Part shown: piece after piece, positions 1-5,821 of the stretch
Layout of the letters: every line of letters begins with the position of its first letter
How positions within the stretch are numbered: position 1 is the stretch's first letter
Assembly (NCBI GenBank): GCA_903929065.1
Contig: CAIYTJ010000017.1
Span: forward strand, 1 to 8,279
Origin: an uncultured Bacteroidales bacterium
Lineage (GTDB): Bacteria; Bacteroidota; Bacteroidia; Bacteroidales; Paludibacteraceae
Length of the DNA: 8,279 nt
Direction of reading: 5' to 3'
Notes under the pieces: model-generated
Told to the model about the DNA's origin: nothing
The model's input: the letters and a program-made list of their open reading frames with translations, nothing else
Databases searched by the model: none
Translations under genes and position numbers: made by a program

Positions 1-22
1 CATTCTATTTAAAAAGCAGCAA

Positions 23-30
23 CAAAAGTA
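23..30 (-). promoter_or_regulatory. Possible -7 promoter element reading leftward out of the window
   Basis: On the minus strand this reads TACTTTTG, an exact match to the Bacteroidota sigma -7 consensus TAnnTTTG. A minus-strand ATG sits at positions 3-1, about 20 bases downstream, so it could serve a gene starting at the window edge. No TTG lies at the expected distance upstream (about positions 52-50), and an octamer with six fixed bases is easily met by chance in AT-rich DNA. In many Bacteroidota I recall mnmG following ybeY, which would suit the position, but no coding sequence is visible to test this. Confidence 0.25.
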
Positions 31-90
31 ATGATATTCTTTCAATGATAATAAAAAGCACTTTATACCTGCACTATATTTAACTTATTA

Positions 91-128
91 TTGCAAAAAT
101 ACTGACATTGTTGCAAATGCCTGTCATT
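91..128. repeat. Imperfect tandem duplication of about 19-20 bp downstream of ybeY
   Basis: TTGCAAA occurs at 91-97 and again at 111-117, and CTGACATT at 102-109 is echoed by CTGTCATT at 121-128. Two units of 19-20 bp therefore lie head to tail in the same orientation, differing at a few positions and by one base in length. The stretch lies in the 153-bp noncoding segment beyond the ybeY stop. It could be a paired protein-binding site spaced by about two helical turns, or a chance duplication. No function can be assigned from the sequence alone. Confidence 0.35.
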
Positions 129-153
129 CTTCTATAAATAGCTTAAAATGCAT

Positions 154-570
154 TTATTCAGGATATCCATTTAGTGCTAAGTTTTCCTTTTCGGTCATTT
201 CCAATCTCAATTCCGGAGTTTGGTCGTCCTGTCCGCAAAGATGAAGTATACCGTGAATCAGAATTCTTTTCAGTTCATTTTCAATACTGACTTTGAATTC
301 AGTAGCATTACTTCTCACTGTATCAACACTTATGAAAATATCGCCGGAAATCAAGTTGCCTTCACTATAATCAAACGTAATAATATCGGTATAATAGTCG
401 TGACTGAGATACTGCTTGTTAATATCCAGTATCTTTTCATCTCCACAAAAAATATAAGTGATTTCCCCTAATTTGCGATTGTAACCGGCTGCAGTTTCTT
501 TAATCCAACGATTGACTTTAGATTTTTCGATTACTGGCATTTTTACTCCTTCAGCAATATATTGAATCAT
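154..570 (-). CDS. ybeY: Endoribonuclease YbeY (rRNA maturation factor)
   Basis: YbeY is a single-strand-specific, metal-dependent cytoplasmic endoribonuclease for 16S rRNA 3'-end maturation and ribosome quality control. The 138-residue protein has the family core: a conserved D-Y-Y-T-D-I-I-T-F stretch at about 58-66, then SGDIFIS at 75-81, and the metal-binding motif HGILHLCGQDD at 106-116. H106 and H110 are ligands. The third ligand, His in Escherichia coli, is Asp here (D116), which I recall as usual in Bacteroidota, so it does not imply loss of activity. The start at 570 is preferred because residues 3-14 align with my recollection of Bacteroides YbeY N-termini. An internal ATG at 540 is preceded by AAGGAG at a good distance and would give a 128-residue form; those bases also encode EGVK. 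It lies 26 bp downstream of the SpmAB-type gene and is probably co-transcribed with it. Confidence 0.93.
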   Translation of the reverse strand: MIQYIAEGVKMPVIEKSKVNRWIKETAAGYNRKLGEITYIFCGDEKILDINKQYLSHDYYTDIITFDYSEGNLISGDIFISVDTVRSNATEFKVSIENELKRILIHGILHLCGQDDQTPELRLEMTEKENLALNGYPE

Positions 571-596
571 TGTTTTTTGTTTTTGGTCGAAAATTA

Positions 597-1829
597 TTAA
601 TGGAAGAATAAATATCCCAGCAATATGGCTGCCACAATGCCTGCAAAATCGGCTAATAACCCGCAGGCAAGCGCATAACGGGTATTTTTTATATTGACAG
701 AACCAAAATAAACAGCAATAATGAAAAATGTAGTATCAGCTGAACCCTGAATAATACACGATAATCGTCCAACAAATGAATCGGCACCATGTACTTTCAT
801 AGCATCCAACATCATTCCACGAGCACCGCTCCCGCTCAATGGTTTCATAAATGCTGTTGGCAAAGCATCAACAAAGTCTGTATTTATTCCGGTCAACGCA
901 ACCAGATATCTTATGCCGTTAATCAGATAATCCATTGCGCCCGATGTTCTGAACATGGCGATAGCAACCAGAATAGCGATAAGATACGGCACAATTTTAA
1001 TTGCCACCTGAAAGCCTTCTTTAGCGCCATCAATAAATGCATCATAAACATTGATTTTACGACGTATGGACATACCGATAAACAATACAATTATGCTGAA
1101 CAAGATAAAATAAGCTGCAAAATTGGAATATTTTGCAATATCTTCTTTGGGCAATTTGCTCAGACCATAAATCAAACCGCCAATCAGGGTTATCATTCCG
1201 CCAAGAGTTAGTAAAATTGTCCGTTGAAACAGATTTATTTTTTGAATGATTGAAACTGTTATAAGACCGGTTAGTGCTGCACAAAAAGTAGCAATTAGAA
1301 TCGGCAGAAATACATCAGCAGGATTCACAGCTCCCAATTGCTGGCGGTATGTAAGAATACTGATGGGTACCAGCATCAATCCGGCTGTATTCAACACCAA
1401 AAACATAATCATGGGGTTTGAAGCCTTTTCCTTGTCCGGATTAATTTCCTGGAGTTCCTTCATCGCTTTAAGTCCAAGTGGAGTTGCAGCATTATCCAAA
1501 CCAAGCATGTTGGCAGAAAGATTCATTAATATACTACCTGTGGCCGGATGACCTTTTGGGATGTCGGGGAATATTTTTGAGAAAAACGGTGCAACAATAC
1601 GCGACAATTTGTTGATGGCACCTCCATTTTCGCCAATTTTCATTATTCCAAGCCACATTGAAAGCATTCCGGTAAGACCAATTGATATTGTGAATCCATC
1701 TTTTGCTGATTCGAAAGCTGCCTTCATAATAACCATAAAAATATTTGTATTCCCTGTAAAAATACACTGAATGCAGGCTACCACGAAAGCAATAAGTATA
1801 AAACCAATCCAAATGTAGTTTAGAATCAT
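597..1829 (-). CDS. Fused SpmA/SpmB-type membrane protein with nucleoside-recognition (Gate) domains
   Basis: This is a 410-residue polytopic inner-membrane protein joining two halves that are separate genes, spmA and spmB, in Bacillus. The first half carries the SpmA signature around 103-123 (NLSANMLGLDNAATPLG). The second half, from about 260, carries the SpmB signatures PLSGSGARG at 330-338 and QGSADTTFF at 361-369, followed by AVYFGSVNIKNTRYAL. Hydrophobic segments are apparent near 5-23, 45-62, 142-160, 172-195, 203-222, 235-254, 277-293 and 387-408. In spore formers SpmA and SpmB affect spore-core dehydration; the shared Gate domain is related to nucleoside transporters and FeoB. The role in this presumably non-sporulating lineage is unknown, and a transport or gating activity is only inference. 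It has its own promoter at 1871-1900 and leads a probable two-gene unit with ybeY. The start at 1829 leaves a complete first membrane segment. Confidence 0.9.
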   Translation of the reverse strand: MILNYIWIGFILIAFVVACIQCIFTGNTNIFMVIMKAAFESAKDGFTISIGLTGMLSMWLGIMKIGENGGAINKLSRIVAPFFSKIFPDIPKGHPATGSILMNLSANMLGLDNAATPLGLKAMKELQEINPDKEKASNPMIMFLVLNTAGLMLVPISILTYRQQLGAVNPADVFLPILIATFCAALTGLITVSIIQKINLFQRTILLTLGGMITLIGGLIYGLSKLPKEDIAKYSNFAAYFILFSIIVLFIGMSIRRKINVYDAFIDGAKEGFQVAIKIVPYLIAILVAIAMFRTSGAMDYLINGIRYLVALTGINTDFVDALPTAFMKPLSGSGARGMMLDAMKVHGADSFVGRLSCIIQGSADTTFFIIAVYFGSVNIKNTRYALACGLLADFAGIVAAILLGYLFFH

Positions 1830-1870
1830 ATCTTCTTGTTTATATTTTAGTTTAAAACTCTGTCAGAATA

Positions 1871-1900
1871 CAAAAGTACAATTTTTTTAGCTTTGTCCAA
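1871..1900 (-). promoter_or_regulatory. Bacteroidota-type promoter for the SpmAB-type gene and ybeY
   Basis: On the minus strand, TTG at 1900-1898 is followed after exactly 19 bases by TACTTTTG at 1878-1871. This matches both the -33 (TTG) and -7 (TAnnTTTG) elements and the usual spacing of the primary sigma factor of Bacteroides. Transcription would start near 1864-1866, giving a leader of about 35 bases before the ATG at 1829. The match is exact, but it comes from inspection and no start site has been measured. Confidence 0.65.
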
Positions 1901-2029
1901 TAAGTTAATTCATTGATTTTATTGAATATTATTCCACCATTATTATAAAATGAAGTTTTTAAACAAATCACTCTGATATTTTTTCCGGTAATTTATTTCA
2001 AAAAGCTATTTTTAATGATTGATATTTTA

Positions 2030-2037
2030 TAAATTTG
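2030..2037 (+). promoter_or_regulatory. Candidate -7 element for the ACT-ligase cluster
   Basis: TAAATTTG is an exact match to TAnnTTTG and lies about 33 bases before the chosen ATG at 2070. The expected -33 position (about 2008-2010) holds ATT within a T-rich run rather than TTG, so the upstream element is weak. If used, the transcript starts near 2043-2045. That would place the in-frame TTG codon at 2019 upstream of the transcript and supports the shorter protein start at 2070. Confidence 0.45.
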
Positions 2038-2069
2038 CACTTCTTAAAATCTCAAATTTAATACAACCT

Positions 2070-2489
2070 ATGACAATCCGCCAACTATCCGTTTTCCTCG
2101 AAAACAAAACCGGCCATTTGAATGAAATTCTTGCCGTATTAGCCAAAAACAACATTAATATTGTAGCACTAACCGTTGCCGATTCGAGCGATTACGGCAT
2201 TCTTCGCGCTATTGTTTCTGATCCGGAAAAAGCATTAGAAGCTCTACGTGCCGAACATTACACAGTGCGTGTTCACGATATTCTGTCACTAGAAATGGCT
2301 GCTGCACCGGGTTCAATGTCTCACATTCTCGATTTATTTACGGCTGCGGATATTTGTATCGAATATGTTTATGCTTTTAGTTTCGGAAGCAAATCCATTT
2401 TGATGATTCGTACCGATAATCTTGATAAGTCAATCGAAGTGATGAAAGCAAATGAATTAAAATCTATTACCGAAGAAGAAATAAAATGA
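2070..2489 (+). CDS. Tandem ACT-domain protein, putative amino-acid sensor for the adjacent ligase
   Basis: The product is a 139-residue soluble protein made of two ACT domains and nothing else. The first domain (about 3-66) opens with QLSVFLENKTGHLNEI, the typical beta strand plus ligand-loop pattern. The second (about 70-135) contains MAAAPGSMSHILDLF, again with a Gly in the loop before the helix. ACT domains bind small ligands, usually amino acids, and control enzymes; stand-alone tandem ACT proteins are often found beside phenylacetate-CoA ligases. The frame is open back to a TTG at 2019, but those 17 codons overlap a promoter-like element and are unlike the family start, so ATG 2070 is chosen. 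There is no clear Shine-Dalgarno sequence, as is usual here. Its TGA overlaps the ligase ATG (ATGA at 2486-2489), which implies translational coupling. An aromatic amino acid as ligand is inference. Confidence 0.88.
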   Translation: MTIRQLSVFLENKTGHLNEILAVLAKNNINIVALTVADSSDYGILRAIVSDPEKALEALRAEHYTVRVHDILSLEMAAAPGSMSHILDLFTAADICIEYVYAFSFGSKSILMIRTDNLDKSIEVMKANELKSITEEEIK

Positions 2490-3784
2490 TCTGGAATAAA
2501 GAAATGGAATGTATGAGCCGCAATGAAATGCGGGATTTGCAAAGCGAAAGACTGAAGCAACTGGTAAATCACGTATACACCAATGTGGCATTTTACCGCC
2601 AACGAATAGACGAAATGGGCATAAAACCATCGGATATACACTCGATTGATGATATAGTAAAATTACCATTCACTTATAAAACGGACTTGCGCGACCATTA
2701 TCCTTTTGGTTTATTTGCCGTACCAATGAAGGAAATCGTGCGGGTTCATGCTTCAAGCGGTACAACCGGCAAACCAACAACGGTTGGCTATACTAAAAAA
2801 GATATTGAAAACTGGCGGGAAGTGTTGGCACGCTGTCTGTCGATGTGCGGAATTTCATCTGACGATATTATGCAGGTTTCATATGGTTACGGATTATTCA
2901 CCGGTGGATTGGGCGTTCATTATGGTGCTGAAACTATTGGTTGCTCGGTTATTCCGATTTCGGGAGGAAATACACGCCGGCAGTTGCAATTAATGTCCGA
3001 CTTTGGTTCAACGGTATTGGCTTGCACACCATCGTATGCGCTCCATCTGGCTGATGCGTTAGCCGAAAATGGCTATTCATTAGCCGATATGAAATTAAAA
3101 ACCGGAGTTTTTGGAGCCGAACCCTGGACAGAAAATATGCGGTTGGAACTGGAAAAGAAATGGGGAATCAAAGCATTTGACATTTACGGCCTCAGCGAAA
3201 TAATGGGACCGGGAGTGGCAAATGATTGTCCCGCACATGCAGGCTTACATGTTCACGAAGATCATTTCTTTCCGGAAATCGTTCATCCCGACACCAAAAT
3301 GCCGGTGGCAGATGGCGAAGAAGGAGAACTCGTATTTACAACACTCACCAAAGAAGGAATTCCATTGTTGCGCTATAATACGCGGGATTTATCCACCTTG
3401 AACCGTTCAACTTGCGAATGCGGCCGAACAACCGTGCGCATGAAGAAGATTACCGGTCGAAGCGACGATATGCTCATTATTCGCGGCGTGAATCTGTTCC
3501 CATCGCAAATTGAACATGTATTGCTGGAAATGGGCGAAACCAGTGCCCATTACATGCTGTACGTGGATAAAGTAAATAATCTGGATACGCTGGAATTGCA
3601 GGTGGAGCTGGACGAAGCCAATATGGTGGATACTATTAAGGATTTGCAAAACCTTGCACGCAAAATTGAACATGCACTCAACAGCGCCGTTGGGTTGAGC
3701 GTAAAAGTAACGCTTGTAGAACCAAAAACCATTGCACGCAGCGAAGGAAAAGCGGTAAGAGTAGTGGATAAACGTAAAAAATGA
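2486..3784 (+). CDS. paaK: Phenylacetate/arylacetate-CoA ligase (AMP-forming, PaaK family)
   Basis: This cytoplasmic adenylate-forming enzyme converts an aryl acetate, ATP and CoA to aryl-acetyl-CoA, AMP and pyrophosphate. The 432 residues are the usual PaaK length and all core motifs are present. These are the phosphate loop ASSGTTGKPT at 89-98, YGLSE at 234-238, the RYNTRDLS block at 296-303, the hinge GRSDDMLIIRG at 324-334, and a C-terminal domain ending in the catalytic Lys (SEGK, K422). C248 with nearby His residues (H251, H255) and C310/C312 (CECGR) resemble the zinc-site layout of some PaaK enzymes; zinc binding is inferred. The start, MIWNKEMECMSR, is typical of Bacteroidota homologues and overlaps the ACT gene stop by four bases. 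The substrate could be phenylacetate, indoleacetate or hydroxyphenylacetate. In fermenters the enzyme may support arylacetate assimilation or run towards arylacetate formation. Confidence 0.93.
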   Translation: MIWNKEMECMSRNEMRDLQSERLKQLVNHVYTNVAFYRQRIDEMGIKPSDIHSIDDIVKLPFTYKTDLRDHYPFGLFAVPMKEIVRVHASSGTTGKPTTVGYTKKDIENWREVLARCLSMCGISSDDIMQVSYGYGLFTGGLGVHYGAETIGCSVIPISGGNTRRQLQLMSDFGSTVLACTPSYALHLADALAENGYSLADMKLKTGVFGAEPWTENMRLELEKKWGIKAFDIYGLSEIMGPGVANDCPAHAGLHVHEDHFFPEIVHPDTKMPVADGEEGELVFTTLTKEGIPLLRYNTRDLSTLNRSTCECGRTTVRMKKITGRSDDMLIIRGVNLFPSQIEHVLLEMGETSAHYMLYVDKVNNLDTLELQVELDEANMVDTIKDLQNLARKIEHALNSAVGLSVKVTLVEPKTIARSEGKAVRVVDKRKK

Positions 3785-3786
3785 TA

Positions 3787-3800
3787 ATTGCTTCGGCGAT
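3787..3800 (+). terminator. Small hairpin with cUUCGg tetraloop just after paaK
   Basis: Starting two bases after the ligase stop, ATTGC pairs with GCGAT around a TTCG loop. This gives a five-pair stem (one a G-U pair) closed by C(UUCG)G, an exceptionally stable tetraloop. No U-run follows, so it is unlikely to be a strong intrinsic terminator. It may act as a 3'-end stabiliser, a processing boundary or a partial attenuator between ligase and aminotransferase. The stem is short and could be chance. Confidence 0.35.
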
Positions 3801-3810
3801 ATGATTTGAA

Positions 3811-3860
3811 AATTCATGTAATTCGTTCTAATTCGTGTAATTCGTAAGATTTTAATTCGT
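3811..3860. repeat. Run of five AATTCGT-type heptamers between paaK and the aminotransferase
   Basis: AATTCGT occurs exactly at 3820-3826, 3830-3836, 3839-3845 and 3854-3860, with a one-mismatch copy, AATTCAT, at 3811-3817. Start-to-start distances are 9, 10, 9 and 15 bases, so the first four lie on nearly the same helical face. The array fills most of the 81-bp gap and ends five bases before the aminotransferase ATG. It could be a regulator-binding array, a dispersed intergenic repeat, or polymerase-slippage debris. I vaguely recall similar AATTCGT-rich strings between genes in other Bacteroidota but cannot check. Confidence 0.6.
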
Positions 3861-3865
3861 AACAA

Positions 3866-5161
3866 ATGATACCAAAAGAAATTGTCGACCGGTTATTTGC
3901 AAAGTTTGGTGTGCCTGACATCACACATTTGTCTATCCGTGAAGTAGGAAAACTTGTTTCGCAGATTGAGCAGCAAAGCAATGTTGAATTTATTCATATG
4001 GAAATGGGAGTTCCCGGGCTGCCTGCTTCCTCCATAGCCATTGAGGCTGAAAAAGAAGCGCTGGATAAAGGAGTTGCCACACAATATCCGCACATTGAAG
4101 GTATTCCGTTTGCCAAAAATGAAATAGCACGGTTTGCGAAAAACTTTATGAACCTGGATGTAGTGCCAACTTGTTGCGTACCAACAGTCGGTGCCATGCA
4201 GGGAAGTTTCGCTGTTTTGCTGGCAGCTGCACGGACAAATCCCGAAAAACCCTACACCCTTTTTATCGATCCCGGTTTTCCGGTCAATAAATCACAACTG
4301 CAATTAATCGGCGTTCCGTTTAAATCGTTCGATATCCTGAATTTCCGGGGCGAAAAGCTTCGAGATAAGCTGGAATCATTTCTTTCGGAAGGAAATATCT
4401 GCACCATTTGTTATTCTTCGCCCAATAATCCGGCGTGGATTTGTTTTTCGGAAAAGGAATTACAAATAATCGGCGAACTGGCCACCAAATATGATGTGAT
4501 TGTGGTGGAAGATCTGGCTTATTTTGGAATGGATTTTCGCCAGCATTACGGACAGCCGGGCGTTCCGCCTTTTCAACCCACTGTTTCGCATTATACCGAC
4601 AACTACATTTTATTGTTTTCGGCGTCCAAGATTTTCAGTTATGCAGGACAGCGTATTGGCATGATGATTATTTCCGAAAAGCTGAACACACGCCGTTATC
4701 CGAATCTTAAAAATTATTTCACCAGCGATATTCTTGGCTATTTTATTTCGTACGGTGTGCTTTATGCCACCACGGCCGGCACTTCACACACGGCACAATA
4801 TGCGCTGGCTGCCATGCTGAAAGCGGCGAATGATGGAATCATTGACTTTGTAGCCGAACTTCATCCCTACGGTGAGAAAGCCAAACTCATGAAAGCGCTG
4901 TTCCTGAAATACGGCTTTTATATCGTGTACAACGACGAAGAAAGCGAGCTGGCCGATGGTTTTTATTTCACTATTGCTTATCCGGGACTGACCAGCGCCG
5001 AATTGATGAAAGAATTTCTGTATTACGGCATCAGTGCCATTTCACTGGTTATCACCGGCAGCGAAAACCCGAACGGACTCCGCGCCTGTGTGTCGTTTGT
5101 ACGAATGGATCAAATGGCGGTGTTGGAAGAGCGGTTGAGGGAGTTTAAATTAGTTCATTAA
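3866..5161 (+). CDS. Class I/II PLP-dependent aminotransferase (fold type I)
   Basis: The 431-residue cytoplasmic enzyme has the full fold-type-I set: SSPNNPAW at 184-191 with N188, VVEDLAYFG at 213-221 with cofactor-ring Asp D216 and Y219, the Schiff-base lysine K255 in SASKIFSYAGQRIG (252-265), phosphate-contacting R263, and the substrate-carboxylate arginine R406 in NPNGLR. It therefore should transfer amino groups between an amino acid and a 2-oxoacid, or carry out a related PLP reaction. Specificity cannot be read from sequence. Position after an ACT protein and an arylacetate-CoA ligase suggests an aromatic amino acid/arylpyruvate pair, as inference. The 81-bp gap before it is larger than others in the cluster and holds a hairpin and heptamer repeats, so it may be separately controlled. 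The ATG is preceded by TAACAA and no Shine-Dalgarno sequence. Alternatives include a branched-chain or general alanine-type aminotransferase. Confidence 0.9.
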   Translation: MIPKEIVDRLFAKFGVPDITHLSIREVGKLVSQIEQQSNVEFIHMEMGVPGLPASSIAIEAEKEALDKGVATQYPHIEGIPFAKNEIARFAKNFMNLDVVPTCCVPTVGAMQGSFAVLLAAARTNPEKPYTLFIDPGFPVNKSQLQLIGVPFKSFDILNFRGEKLRDKLESFLSEGNICTICYSSPNNPAWICFSEKELQIIGELATKYDVIVVEDLAYFGMDFRQHYGQPGVPPFQPTVSHYTDNYILLFSASKIFSYAGQRIGMMIISEKLNTRRYPNLKNYFTSDILGYFISYGVLYATTAGTSHTAQYALAAMLKAANDGIIDFVAELHPYGEKAKLMKALFLKYGFYIVYNDEESELADGFYFTIAYPGLTSAELMKEFLYYGISAISLVITGSENPNGLRACVSFVRMDQMAVLEERLREFKLVH

Positions 5162-5166
5162 CGGAT

Positions 5167-5709
5167 ATGTCCACCATCAAAATACAACTTACGGGCGTTG
5201 CCACCGAACTGACGCTTGGCAGCTATATGCCGAAAGACGCTACTATTTTCAATAACTGGGAAGATTTTTATCATTACAACGATTTGATTCACGAATCGCA
5301 ATTGCTGTCGGAGTATATTTCCGAGATTCAGATTAACAGCGACGAGGAAGTGATTTTCACCGGAACAATCCCCGCCACGCAGCTCAAACCACAAAAGAGT
5401 TATTCGCCTGTATTTACAAACGGGGCGTTGTATCTGCGCACTGAATGTGCAGAGAACGCGGTTTACGAATGTGAGCTGGAGGTCGATGACTTTGATAAAA
5501 TGAAACTGACTTTCGAAACGCAGGATTACGATATGCTTTTCAAAGTAGGAAATTCATTTTTGTCGAAAGTAAGATATGATGGGCTGGAATTGAACCTGGA
5601 ATGGATCAGCGCAAAACCGGTAGGGAATATCTGCGTACTTTGCTGGTTCGAAAACGGATATCTGATGCCGGTGTATGATGCGGTAAAGAAGTTGACAGCT
5701 AACATTTAA
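5167..5709 (+). CDS. Unrecognised 180-residue acidic cytoplasmic protein
   Basis: I do not recognise a family. The coding frame is supported by its length, by codon use like its neighbours, and by tight spacing: the ATG lies five bases after the aminotransferase stop. There is no signal peptide or membrane segment. The protein is rich in Asp/Glu. Alternating hydrophobic and polar stretches (4-18, 53-68, 86-106, 112-128, 134-160) suggest a mainly beta fold, with a helix-like, Tyr- and Glu-rich segment at about 30-52. Cysteines are at 94, 102, 156 and 159; the last two form a CVLC pair inside a hydrophobic strand, looking more buried than metal-binding. Its position as the last gene of the ACT-ligase-aminotransferase cluster suggests a role linked to it, but an unrelated passenger is equally possible. 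No terminator hairpin is evident just after it. Confidence 0.75.
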   Translation: MSTIKIQLTGVATELTLGSYMPKDATIFNNWEDFYHYNDLIHESQLLSEYISEIQINSDEEVIFTGTIPATQLKPQKSYSPVFTNGALYLRTECAENAVYECELEVDDFDKMKLTFETQDYDMLFKVGNSFLSKVRYDGLELNLEWISAKPVGNICVLCWFENGYLMPVYDAVKKLTANI

Positions 5710-5731
5710 CGCGGGTAAAGAGATTCATTTA

Positions 5732-5746
5732 ATAGATATCATCTAT
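5732..5746. promoter_or_regulatory. Short perfect inverted repeat in the spacer before the TonB receptor gene
   Basis: ATAGAT at 5732-5737 and ATCTAT at 5741-5746 are exact reverse complements around a three-base centre. It lies 23 bases after the preceding gene and 76 before the receptor ATG, in an AT-rich 112-bp spacer that must contain the receptor promoter. It could be an operator half-site pair or the base of a weak transcript hairpin. It is too AT-rich and has no T-run, so it is a poor intrinsic terminator. Inverted repeats this short are common by chance. Confidence 0.25.
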
Positions 5747-5821
5747 ACTCTTATTAATTATTCCGTTAAACTTTTCATTCTACTCTTTGTTTAGATTGTA
5801 TAATTAATTAAACAAATAAGT

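Noticed and set aside
1..3. Minus-strand ATG at the window edge as a gene start (possibly mnmG)
   Set aside because: Only one codon is visible, so no coding sequence can be supported; the idea rests on recalled gene order only.
94..101. Second minus-strand TAnnTTTG match (TATTTTTG)
   Set aside because: No TTG lies about 19 bases upstream, and it is far from any visible start; probably chance in AT-rich DNA.
134..157. Possible terminator hairpin at the end of ybeY (ATAAAT/ATTTAT with an inner GC pair)
   Set aside because: The stem is almost all A-T with a bulge, overlaps the stop codon, and has no T-run after it on the minus strand.
789..1211. Open frame of 140 codons on the plus strand
   Set aside because: It lies wholly antisense to the strongly supported SpmAB-type gene, has no recognisable domain, and has a composition typical of a reverse-frame shadow.
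2019..2069. Upstream extension of the ACT gene from a TTG codon
   Set aside because: It adds 17 residues not expected in the family and overlaps the candidate -7 element at 2030-2037; ATG 2070 starts directly at the first ACT strand.
3407..3865. Open frame of 152 codons on the minus strand
   Set aside because: It is antisense to the C-terminal domain of the ligase and to the heptamer repeats, and shows no protein-like domain pattern.
5781..5789. Promoter-like TACTCTTTG before the receptor gene
   Set aside because: It has three rather than two bases between TA and TTTG, and no TTG lies at the expected upstream distance, so it does not meet the consensus.
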